In this document: positions 14,141 through 26,400 of the stretch, one piece after another
How the letters are laid out: every line of letters begins with the position of its first letter
Position numbering within the stretch: position 1 is the first letter of the stretch
DNA from: Acanthaster planci
Lineage: Eukaryota > Echinodermata > Asteroidea > Valvatida > Acanthasteridae
Assembly (NCBI RefSeq): GCF_001949145.1
Contig: NW_019091539.1
Coordinates: 1,086,548 to 1,150,547 of the forward strand
Length of the DNA stretch: 64,000 nt
Direction: 5' to 3'
The notes under the pieces: generated by a model
Seen by the model: only the letters and a program-made list of their open reading frames with translations
What the model was told of the DNA's origin: nothing
Database searches by the model: none
Position numbers and translations under genes: made by a program

Positions 14141-14420
14141 CACGAGCTCATAGCGCGGGTCAAGTGGAGTGCTATTTGCATACTCATTGGGGGTATTTAG
14201 CACATGTTGGAGGAGGTCTTCACGAGTGTGACCAGAGACGGGAAAGAGAGAGGTGGTCGTGGCGGATTCGTGTTGGTCGTAGAAGCCGCAGGGCAGCAGC
14301 CGGGCAACAGGGATTTAATTGTTAGCGTGCGATCATGGCTGTCTCGCGGTGTAGACGCGTTCTGGCTCCATCTAAAACGAAGGCATGGTTCTTTGTCCTG
14401 GTCTTTTTGGGCAACCTGCG
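14141..14420 (+). promoter_or_regulatory. CpG-rich promoter-like patch with octamer and CCAAT motifs
   Basis: About nineteen CpGs were counted by eye in 280 bases, against roughly one per 100 in the flanks. An octamer ATTTGCAT lies at 14174-14181 (POU-type site) and an inverted CCAAT box (ATTGG) at 14186-14190, about 150 bases before the ATG. No clear TATA box. This supports transcription starting just upstream of 14335. Confidence 0.5.
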
Positions 14421-14423
14421 GAG
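14335..14423 (+). CDS. ROR: Candidate ROR first exon with signal peptide
   Basis: The ATG at 14335 opens 29 codons plus two bases: a basic N-region (MAVSRCRR), a hydrophobic core (WFFVLVFLG), then donor GAG|GTTAGT. It joins in phase to the Ig exon, which supplies an APA-DG signal-peptidase-like site. It lies in the only CpG-rich patch of this area, fitting a transcription start. It could be the main or an alternative first exon; the candidate at 6625 competes for the same acceptor. Confidence 0.6.
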
Positions 14424-17400
14424 GTTAGTTTGCTGCATATTGTCAATGCACCGAGCCACTTCTGTTCTTGATTGTGAAATTGCACACTGCGAAAACTTCA
14501 GTAGCACAAGAGCTTTCTTTGGAGGCTTGAGGCTGATGTATGCATGTTCAGGACAAAGGATTTCTGCACGAAGCAAATTTAAGAACCCTTTCTTCCCATG
14601 TTTTTAGTTTTCCGATTCACAGTCAGAGTTTGCATGTGACTCTACATGTATGTAATATGCAACCACCATAGTTTTCTTCCTGTCGAATCGTGATTTCTGT
14701 TGTGTGAATCAGAAAAGTGGAATTATTTCTACAGGATTTGAGTTGGCCAGTGAACTCCAGTGAGCTCAGAAGTCAAGGACATCTTCATTACCAAGTGCGA
14801 GAAGAAAGTTGTTAGTTGAAACAGGATGCACTGAATATGTGTGACCAATTTCTGTCAACAATTTTGGTTATTGCCAGTGCGCCCTGTGCCAAAATGAAAT
14901 TTCTCCAGACAGCTTGTTTTTTCTTTGCCAGTTGGGCAGGGGGAGTCACTCAAGCCAGAGAGGATACCATGAAAATTTTTTTTGTGCTCACTATTAGAAA
15001 TACTGAGTTTTAAGATGGACTGCCAGAAATCTAAACTTGGCCATTCTTTTCCTCCTTTTCTTTGCCTTATGATGCAGGACGGCCCCAGCAGACGGCATAC
15101 CAGAAATCAAGGTCGACGAGCCTATGAACAATGAGACAGTCTCGGTGGGAGACAAAGTCACACTCCTGTGCCGCATCCGGGGATCCCCCCAGCCCACGTA
15201 CTGGTGGTACCACAAAGATGCGTACATGATGGACGATGTGGGTCGTGTGACTATACGGACTTACCCCTGGGGTTCTAAACTCATGATCAAGAACGTGGAC
15301 ACGCTGGATGCAGGATATTATAAATGCATTGCGCAGAATGAAGCAGGGTCCAAAGAGACAGTCGGTCTGGTTTCTATATTACCCGGTGAGTTGGTTAGGC
15401 AGAGAGTTTCATAACCATGGTGATAACAGGGTAGGATTAAACCTGTGTTTGTTTCCTCTTGCCCAGTAGAAACTTATGCTGTTGCAGTACATAACTGCAT
15501 GAAGTCTGGCACATCTCAAAGTTTCCCATTCCTGAATTGCTGTGGTTGTACTTATGAGAAAGGGAAATGAAACTGATCTGCCTTTGCCAGTATTCGGCAT
15601 GTGGATACTTCTTTTTTGTTCTAGCACCTGGGCTTTTTCATGTGTTGGGAGACAGGCATATCTACAATGTATATTGCGGCATTAGGTCTTTTACATGTAC
15701 ATTAACTGCTTGCCAAAATCTTATGTGGAAAGTACTTCATTTCGTTTTAATTCATCACTGTCTGGTAGTTCCAAATTCGAGGAAATTTCTACTTTAAATT
15801 GGTCTTCATGGAAATTTGTAATATATTAAAGCATTGGGTTTTTTTTGGAGACAGTAGGACACTCAAAGTTTCTAACATACTGTACATGTAAGTCTTTAAT
15901 TCAACTTGACTTGACCAAATAAAAGGCTTTCTGTAAAAAAGAACAAAAATCAAGCAGCATTTTTGTATTTGATGAAGGAAAGCTTCCATTTGCAAGTCAA
16001 AAGCCTTTTCGAACAGAAAATATAGCAATGGAATCAGAATGTCACAGCAATTGATGATGGATGTGACAGACAAAGCAAGTGATCGCATGCGTTCCACTGT
16101 TGGAAATAGAGTTTTCAGAAACAAAAAAAAAAAAAGTGTACAGCAAAGTGTATTGAAGAGGAAGTAATTATCAAAAGTAATCAGTGAGGCACAAAGAAGT
16201 AATCATCTCCCTTACTTTCCTTACGTGGTGGCCTTGGCCTCAGATGTGAATGAACAAGAGACTGTTCTATTGGCTTTGAGCCTGATCTGTAGAGGGCACT
16301 ACTACATTCACTTCACTGTCCTCTTTAGTGTCCATCAGCTACTCTTAGATGTGTAACCAGGCTTTAGCACATGGTATGACCTTCATGTTAGCAAGTGCAA
16401 GGTCTTTGCCTTCACAAAGAGAGTGCTGCAAGACTGGTTGGTTCCTGATCCATGCAGTTTATTCTTTGGCATTTTCCCAAATCTCATCTCTGTGGTAATC
16501 GTTCATCCTAGACATGTCTACCATTTTTATGTCATTCAATTGTTTAACTCCATACATGGTGTGTATCAGCCCCCAAACTACCTTAGTGGCCTTAGGAAGT
16601 CTTCTTTGTACACAACAGAAGGATTGGAAGTGTTGATTTGTGGATGATGTGTATAGATATCCTTCCCAGTTTTGGCATTTGAAGACATACATGTACATAC
16701 ACCCGAGCAGGCCCCCCAAAATGCATGGACTTCGGGCTTTGATATCCCAAATTTTCAGAGTTAAACTGATTAGGTTCAGTTCAGCTCCGTTTTCCTCCAC
16801 ATGCACATTCATTTGTCTGATATGAGGACATTGTCTGGGGAATTTCATTTCTTTAACCGCAGCCAAAATTTGAAACAGATTTATGGGCCTGAGATGAAAG
16901 TAAAGGCAGAGACCAAGCTGAGATTTGAAAACTCTCCCAGACCTTGAAAAAGAAAGATTATGGTAGTAAAAGGAGACTTACTGTACAGTGTGGTTTGTGT
17001 GTGCTTCCGTCTACTGGTAAAATTATTAAGGAGAGATCTTGCATTAACAGTACTTTGTCATTTTTTACCACCATGTGAAGATTTTTTGTTAGAATCAGTT
17101 CGTCTTTCGGCAAAAATTATGTGTCACACTTGCACCAGTCTATTTACTCACTTTATTTATTTGATATGTACATGCACAATCTGGACTGAAATTATCACAG
17201 GTTGCAAGATTTGACAAGCACCATAGTTTTTTCAAGCATCTTCACACATTGAATGAAATTTGGTAAAACAAACCCTTTTCTCTGGAAAACATTTAGAAAG
17301 ATAAGTTTAAGGGCCAAAGGAAATGTTCTCCCATTTGATCTTGCAAGAATTTACATGTACGTGTTCACATGCATTTACTTTTACTGGCACAAAGCCTAAT

Positions 17401-20400
17401 GAGCCAGTGTGCATGTGCATGTACTGCAGGTTAGGTGTACATGTACCTTACTGTATGTGAATCACTGGCAAAATGATAAAGTTCATTATTACAGGCCTCT
17501 CTGAAGGGCAATTTCATTTCCAAATTATTTATCTCAGCCAGTCCACAATGAGGTTCACAGATTGGCTATCTGTAAAAGAGACAAGTAGGAGATTTGGGGA
17601 ATTAATTTCCTCATATCCTGCTCAGGTGCCAGGCATCAATTGATAAGTTGCTTCAACTTGAACATATCGAGGCACATTGCTAAAAAAAACCCCAAGGAGT
17701 ATGAATACCGGTTTTGATTTAAATGTTGAAAATGGGAAAGAAACATTAGGACGTGATGTGGCATTGTAATGATTGTTAATGTCCCCTTGCTCACTTATGC
17801 AAGGACCCCTGTTTATAGTAAATCACCAACACCTCTGTGACATACTGACCCCCCAAAAAAATTTCACCTTGACTGTAGCATGTGCAAATGTGCACCTATG
17901 GCTAAGCAACATGAAAAAGTAAGCATTCATGTCCATCTTTTAGTGCGACATGTATTGCGGGGATTTAGCACAAACAGTGATTAATTACTTATCATCAAAT
18001 ATGACAAGCATCCTTGTCAGTACAAGAAAGATGAGCAAAGACCCATGCTCTTTTGTCATTTTCTTTTCCTGACGCCGTTTGATATGACACATGAACTGGC
18101 ATCTGTTCAGCTCCTTCGTCCCGCCCACAGTCTGTTCCTTCATCCTCCTCTTGTGTCTGTTTATTGAGCTAACCTTCCCTCATGTTTGTAAAGAGACATT
18201 TTTTTCCTTTCTTTTTTTTTTCCACAAACAGCGCCACAAAGCCTCAGTACGGTCAAGTCTCTCCTTGCATGTCATCGATGACAATCTTGTGCAAATAAAC
18301 GACCCTGCAGGCTTACCCCACAACTGATTGATTGGAAAAATAAAGAAATTCCATCATTTTTCCCCATTAAATATGTACATACCCTATTTCTAGTACACAG
18401 CAGTCCATGTGTAACTGAACCATTACCCAGGCATCACATCAAGTACATGTTCATGTACGTGTACATCATGTGGATCATAGTACTAGGCACATTGTACAAG
18501 CCTACATTTGGGTCAGTGTAAGGCCACTTGTTCATGAGTTGAACGATTAATTTAAACTTAAAAGAGTTAAACATTTTACATACAGATGCATGTGTATGAT
18601 CTGGTATACTGCTACAAGCCCCATTGCCTCTTCATGTCCGTTCAGTCAAATATTCTCCCTTGTTTCATTGTAAGTTTGATTTTTGTATGCTTTCCCATGA
18701 GCTACATGTAAGAAGGACATACATGTATATTGAATGAACAGAAATTACTTACTACATGTACATTCAATTTAATTCCATTTGAAATTAACGCCATGTCAAA
18801 ACATAAGTTAAACATTGATTTCCCAGTCTATAAGTAAAGAGAAGTTAAGAATTCATCAAATCACAGCAATAAAAATGAAAAGAAAAATGATTAAATTTGT
18901 GGTATATTGAAGCACGCACAAATTATTGTTTCAATATGTTATCATAAATGTTTGCACAAAATTAACGCCTTGTGTACATTTTGTCACGTAGCGAAAGCCC
19001 ACACAATGCAGGGTGAGTGCGAGTTGTAATAACCAGATATTCCAAGCTGGGTTTTTTGCTGCCTCAGGGGACACCCAACTTCATTTTTCTCCCCCCCCCC
19101 TCCATATTTCCTTCACATGATCAGGTTCATCATCATGCAAAATGCAATAATCCAGGCCTTCTTGCTTGTTCCCGCGTGCCCGTACGTCAACACTTGCGAC
19201 CAGACTCACAGGTGATGCAGGCTAATGTTCAGCCAGTCTTTCCATTTTTTTCTTTGGGGGGGGGGAGGAACATGATCTCGGGTGAACAATAAAAAAATCC
19301 AAACTCCACTGGAATGGAGGACTGTAAATCCCTGGCAATTTTTTTTTTATTAAGACAAGGTATTCGCTTTATGGAAAATTGACTTTAGGAATTTTCTTGC
19401 ATGACTCTGTTGTGAGCAGTAATCGTCTGCAGAGCTGGTATTTTTTATTAATGGCATGTGGTAGAAATACTCTTTAAGGTGTCTTGAAATAGATTCTTTT
19501 TCACTTGAATCCTGATCATGCACCTGTTGGTCCGGTTCTTCTGAAGCTGTTGAGCTTCTCACTGTAATTTTATGAGTGTTTAGTGACTGCTGTAACAATC
19601 TCCTTGGTTTCATGTTCACAGGCATGAATTCAGCCATTGCAAATAATATTTCTGAACCCAGGAGAGGAAAACATAACTTTTCTTAATTTCCTTTTCTCTT
19701 GCAGACAGTTGAGAACTTTTGACTCTGGAAACATGGAATGTATCAAATCATACTTTGACTGATAAATTCCTTTTTCTTTTTTTCCCACAGGACCATTTAG
19801 CGAAGGAAGTGATAGGTAAGTTTTGATGATGAGCGATTGCGATTGATACACCGATCATTCCACCGTCCATCTGTTACATTTCTCTCGGTTTGACAACATT
19901 GTGTTCAGTAATTAATGAACATATTAGGATTCAAATGTTTATTTCATAACGCTCCTTTAAAGCAAATATAAAAGCACAGCATGTAAAGTAATTTTTAGCA
20001 TTACTTCAGTTTATGTGAGGCCCCATTGTGCACAAAGCACAGGTTGAGGTAAGGTACAGAGTACTTGGTCAACCTGTGACATAATGACTTTTTTGTTTTG
20101 AGCATTCTCAAGTCCCTGGCCTGCCCACCCCTTCTCCTCTGATTTATGATCCAGTCAATTTGCAAGATGCTTAAAGTGGTTGTAAAACAATCAGCAGAGG
20201 AAATTTATAAAGGCCAAGGAGGCCAGGCTTGGCAGAGAGACCAGAAAGTGGATGAGTTCTTGTGCTGGGAGAAAAAGAAAATAGCAGCTGATTTAAAAGG
20301 ACTTTTGAAAGCTTTCACACATTTCCATCAGGCAGTGGTAAAGTGTGATTAGCAGTGTGGCTTGTATGCAGATGTACATGTTGTGATTTGGAAAGTAGTC

Positions 20401-23400
20401 GACATCATCTAAAATATGATGTCTGTTGTTTAAAAAAATTACATTCTTCCATGTCTACAGTTCCATGCCAAGTAGTAAATTTCATGTCTGGGGCATCAAA
20501 AGGGTGTGTCCATAAATTGATGCTGCCAGAGAAACAAAAACATTGACACTGTGCAGGTTCTTCATGACCTGGAGCAGATGGCTGTACATCACAATAACTG
20601 TCAATTTTAGGATAGATCATCCGCCCATAAACTGCGTAATTGCTGGACTTTTATGATTGAAATTTATACGTCTGAGGTTTTATGAAGTGATGTTCATTAC
20701 ACGTTTAAATTGGAAGGCTTTCAGGAAGGGCTGAATGTGACCATAAATTCTCTCAGTATTATTGTCTCCTCTTTTGTATCATCCTCAAACTCTTCCGTCC
20801 CTTGTCCTGCCAAAAATGGCCAGAATTTCATCTGTGTCGGTACCATGTCAAAGACGTCACATGTTTCACTTTAATAGCAGGAAAGGTTATAACCTACAGT
20901 TTGGAAGAAATGCAAGGTTGGAAAATAACATTCAATTTTATTATTTTAAACCAGAGGCATTTTGTGGCTTACATAGTTCACATGAACAGATTACATTCAC
21001 TTAAACTGTCAATTTCCCAAACCATTGTGATATTTCATGCATGCATGTGTTTGGATGATTTGTCTCGCAGCAGACATGTTGATGGATGTAAAACTCTGTG
21101 ATATAATTCTTTATGACTCTTCCACCCCAGAAACAGATCCTCCCAGCCTTTCAGGAGAAGTAGACAAATACCCTATAAATAGGCTGATAAGTTTGTCAAA
21201 TTTCGACCAAACAATTTGCTCACTTATTATGCAGTTGGTTCACTATATTCACTGCTTAGTATGAAGTGCTTCTGGGTTGCTGGGCAGTGGTCAGAGATGC
21301 GTGTTACCAATTTAATTACTTTGACCCTCGACCCTGGTCTATTTCTCTCTATTAACTGTGGCTTTGTAGACTGGCTAGTTCATGACCTTTGCTCCCAACA
21401 TAGGAAATGAGTCATCAGGGCTTCTTTAAGTTATCAAACTTATGAGTTTTACATTTTTAGTTTGGTTTAGACGTACAGCAGACCATTGTGAGTATTATAT
21501 AAAAACTGACAACAACTGAAGTTTGAAGTGTTTTAGAAACATCATAGAGTACGAAAAATTTTGTTGACTAGTGTTACAGCAAGACTCAAACCCTCAACTT
21601 CGTACTTTGAGGGCGAGGGCTGCACCTTGTGCACACACCCACACTTGTTTTACATACGAAGCGTAAACATTCCTTTGTTCTCCTATGGTTATGGAAACTC
21701 GGGGGGGGGGGGGAAGCTCCTTTTTCTCCCACTAGGATAGCCCCTTCAAGCTAGATTTTTGATGATTTCCTAGGCTGTTGCTCTTCATTTTGCTATGGAT
21801 AACCCTGACCCCAAAATGCCTCTGAAGCTGTTTTTTAGAAAGCTGTTTTTTAGAAAGGGGAAAATATTAAGTGGACGTGTGCAAGTCCACACAATGCCAT
21901 TACACCCTACATTATGTGGACTTCTATTATGCAGTGTAACGGTAGGACGCTTACATCTTTAAACAGTTAAATGAAAAAGGTTCCTAATCCGTCTGCAGAT
22001 TTTCCTAAACATTTAAACAGAACTGTCCCTTTTAGAGGTTTACGCTTTGATTGACACAATCTGACATTCATTTTTCTTGTAAACGATGCCTATAAATTGC
22101 AGTCTGATTTTCAGAACACTTTACTGCACTATCTTATCAAAGGAATACCATGAATTCATCACCAGAAATTTGTGTTAACTATTTACATTGTATACAATTT
22201 GTTACATGCATTGATTGCTGTTTACATGGAACCATTGAACCGGAAGTTAACGCACAACTTCAGCGATTGTCCAATGGGAGCCTGCAAATGGTGGTGCATC
22301 TGCCTTTGTGACGAAGTCACTTACAAACCGGATTGAGAACATGAAAGGGTGTGGAACAGGCGTTGTCAGTTTTCGTCTAAATTTGCTCATGTCTGAAGTG
22401 TCCTTGCCTGGCCTCTGGGCACACAGTGCTAGTGACACTCAGGTGTCTCAGATATTTCTGCCTTAAGTTGAGGGATGCTCATGCCTGTTGTCCATGAGGG
22501 GCAGTGAGTAAACCATCTCCCAAAGGACATCGCCAAATGTGAGCCCAGGCTTGAAAAGTAAAGTAACGGACTTAGGTGTGGGCCCAACAATGCACATTGA
22601 CGCTTTTTCCAAGACAGGCTAAACGTTTTGAAATACAAATTTGTGTGAATGATTATCCAACATGCATCTCTTGCATGGCTGGGATTTCAAGGTTGTTTTA
22701 CATCTTCTTACACTCAGTGACTACAGTGTCAACCTGGACAATGCTCGATGTGAGCCCTACCGCGGTTCGGTCTGCCGTCGCCACATCACCAGCAGCAGCG
22801 TCTACATGCCGATGGATGCTAGTCAAGAGGAGACGGAGCAAGAGCTGCAGGCCGCCCTGACCCGGCTGGAGTCCCTGCCCAGCTTGACTGAGGCCTGCAG
22901 CCGCTATATCCTGCCCTCCATTTGCCTGACCGCCTTCCCACTCTGCGCCGAGACGGCCCCGGCCGAGCTCTCAGTCCACCGGCTGTGCCGGGACGAGTGC
23001 CAGCTCCTGGAGACGGACATCTGCGCCCCGCTCTATGACCACGTGGACTCCCAGGTGGAGCTGGACCTGGTGGGCGTGCTGCCAGTGTGCTCGGACCTGC
23101 CGCGGCTGGGCAGCCCCGACAGTCAGATGTGCATGAGGCTGGGCATGTCCAACTCAGGAGGTGAAGGAGATCAGTTTCCCAATTCTCAGCTTCATCCTTT
23201 TCTGAGGCTTCATTTCTGACATTGACACCTCTTACATGTATAATGTTTGCACTGTTAACCACTTGATGATTTATTCCATGTTGAAATTGTTTAAGGAATA
23301 GTGGTAGTACTTTTGGCCCAAAATGACTTTTCAGAATAAAGATAATACCACCACCACAGTCCTTCACAAAGTTGGACTTAACAAATTGTAACCCTTGGTG

Positions 23401-26400
23401 GGCAGTTGTTCAAGATTTGTATGGCATTTCTTACTGCAATGGTGGCTTATTGAAACTCAAATGTGACAGAGTGATATATATTTGCTACAGTACTTGGCCA
23501 TGGCTCAGAACCACTTGAGCACCCACACAAGCTGAACTTTCACGAACTAGCTTAAGGTTCTGTGTTTATACATGTACAAACTCAGTAAATGTAGGGACAA
23601 GTATATAATCAGTCAGCAGTGCATACGAAAGTAATCAAAATGTACTTCCAAATCATCAGTGCTTTGACACTGGAAATCCTTATGTTATGACAATAGCTTT
23701 CATCATTGGATGGACAGTGTAAAGCTCACTGCTCTTTTGGTGAAATCAGATTTTTTTTGTGATGGTAAACAATCGAAAGTCAGAAAGGGGAAGGGGGTTG
23801 ACAATCTGACAAGGCCAGAAATGGAGGTAAAGCCAAGATCTTGAAAGCCTCATAACGTGCTGATACTTCATAATGGACATTTATTTATCTCTGAAGCAAC
23901 TTGAATCTTCCTTGCTGATTGGTTGATCTGTAGCAGCAGCCATGATGCTTCGTAGTCCCGATCAACTCTGCACGGTTCATTTTGTGCCTTACAGATTTCC
24001 TTTATTTTGCTGTCTGCTCAAAAGCATCTACCCCCGGTAAAAAGAGTACAATTTGCCAAGCTTTCTGCTCATTAACAAAGAACATGATAGGATCACCGGT
24101 TTCCTTTTTTTTTACAGAAAATGACTACCAAGAGCACCTCCCTGGGGAGTGATTTTTATAATAGGCAATGTTTAATTGTGTACATTCATATTTTAATAGC
24201 TTTCCAACACTGCAGTAACTCAGCCTGGAAAATGTCACCATATATTTTCATAGAATGCATTAACCGTGCGCTAGGTTTTGTATGTATTCGCCACATACAC
24301 CTATGTGGTCAATGAAAAATTGGCCAGTTTATTTTGAAAGCTTTGTAGTTGCCATTTCTGCAATCTGTCTTTTCTTTTTCCTTTCAGATGCTACAGTATC
24401 ACCATTCCAAAGACCAAGGTAAGTGAAATGGAAAACGTAAATAAATTTGAAGCCATACACACGTTTACAAAATTCCCTTCTTTATTTGTGCTCTGTTAGT
24501 GCAGACTTACAAGCAGTGCATTTCGGAGCTGCCCTTCATTGTGTTCTTTTTTGTGATCTTTCAATAACCCTACTGTAGTAGTCCGTTGCAATCTGTTCTC
24601 ATTTCTAAATCACAAGTATTTTTTTCATTGGTTTATCCACAGCGGGGACTACATTAGCCTGGAGCGGGACATGAACAACCAGACAGAGCTGCGCACGGGT
24701 GACCGTGCTGTCCTCCGCTGTCGCATTACCGGCGTGCCCGAGCCACGCTACACCTGGTACAAGAACGATGTGCCGATATCTGAGCGAGGGAACCGACGGA
24801 TCACTATCAGGTAGGGGATGAACATCATAGTTGCCCTGGGGCTCTCCCGACTAACCCTTCCTGTTCCTTTGGATCAGGCCTTTCATATGTCGAATAAGAG
24901 CAATCTTTGAGCAGCTGACAGAAATCCATACGGCTCATTGTCATGCCTTTATGTAGAATTAGCATTTTTGAAGTATGGCAGAGAATGAAGAGTTTTAAAA
25001 TCCAAACCGAATATTTCCCTCCTATCAAGGGTGTCAAATCGCAAAAAAGGCTAATAGAAAGTTACTGCAAGTAGTAATTGGAGAAAGCAGCCAACATGAG
25101 GAATGTAAGATGAACACATGTAGACCCAATTTCACATCCCTGCCATGTCCACATTTCTTATGCTCATCATGGCAGTGTTTACAAGGTCGTACTTAAATCA
25201 AATGCTGCAGATTTGCTTTGGACACAATTTGGACCGACTGTTACCAACTGTCAACCGAAACCTTGATAGGAGCTCAGCGCATTGAATTTCAGTTTATTTG
25301 ACATGTTGGTTTAAAAAAATGGTTCTTTCATAGAACCAGCCAAGACGCTTGATCACTTGAAGAAGTTACCTCAGTTGCTTCTTGAATTCTAAACGCAGGT
25401 CTAGTAACAGCCATCCATGCACTCTTTATGTAAACAGGACATATGACTGGGGATCCAAACTTTCCATCAGAAATGTGGACACCACAGACACAGGATACTA
25501 CTTATGTGTTGGGGACAATCGAGCAGGCCGGCGAGAAACAACCGGAATTTTACTTGCAAAAAGAGGTGAGAAACAATGACATTTTTACAAACTTTCAATG
25601 GTTTATGGTCTCAAGCTTATTTTTTTGTTATATGATTGTACGTGAAGCATATTCAACTTGAAACCTGTACCGCATCTGATACTTTATTGCTTTTGGTTTT
25701 ATTCGCAGGAGATCCACCACGCACTCTTGGCCCAGGCATATCTGTGTAAGTCATTGCCTCATTCAGCAGCAGTTGAATTTGCTTGTTCTTGTTTTTTAAG
25801 CTTAAAAATTATACCATGCGTTAGCATGGTTGTAGTCAAGACTCCTTAGACCAACACAAGATCTCCAGTCTGAATCAAGTCACAAGCTATTGATATAAAC
25901 TGGAACAAAAGCATTCCTTTGTCACTGTTCACCCAGCTACTTGTGAGTGGCCCTGTGGGTAATCTTGTGAGTAGTCTTGTGATGGTCTCAACTACAACTC
26001 TGACTGTTATCATACCTTACGGGAAGAGATATGATAACAAGACTGCAGATTCGTTATACCTCTAATATACAATAAGTCCAAAGTTCCACCAGATCCAAAG
26101 TATTGTTAACATAGAGACTGATTATTTTTTCATTTGCAATGTGATATGATGTCATCTTACTTAAGGGCATTATTTTGAGACGGAAACTGGATTGATGTAA
26201 AATTTACATCAATGACCACCTCAAGCCACCAATCACAAACACGTAAAGTCTTTTTAAGGTGAGGGCGACAAGAGACAAATGAGGGAATAGTAGAAAAGGA
26301 AGACAATTTAAATTCAGCATCATGATATTTGTGTAACTGCTGCTACAGGCCAACAACTGGTTACTGCCAGCCCTACCGCGGCATGACCTGCTCCAACTTC

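Noticed and set aside
16459-16866. 135-codon minus-strand open frame
   Set aside because: No motif, no splice context, and composition of random AT-rich DNA; lies within a ROR intron.
20146-20352. 68-codon plus-strand frame in a ROR intron
   Set aside because: Charged composition drew attention, but it is not in phase with usable splice sites for ROR and matches no domain.
22819-23367. 182-codon minus-strand open frame
   Set aside because: Antisense of the GC-rich Fz1 exon; its Arg/Pro/Gly-rich composition is typical of a shadow frame.
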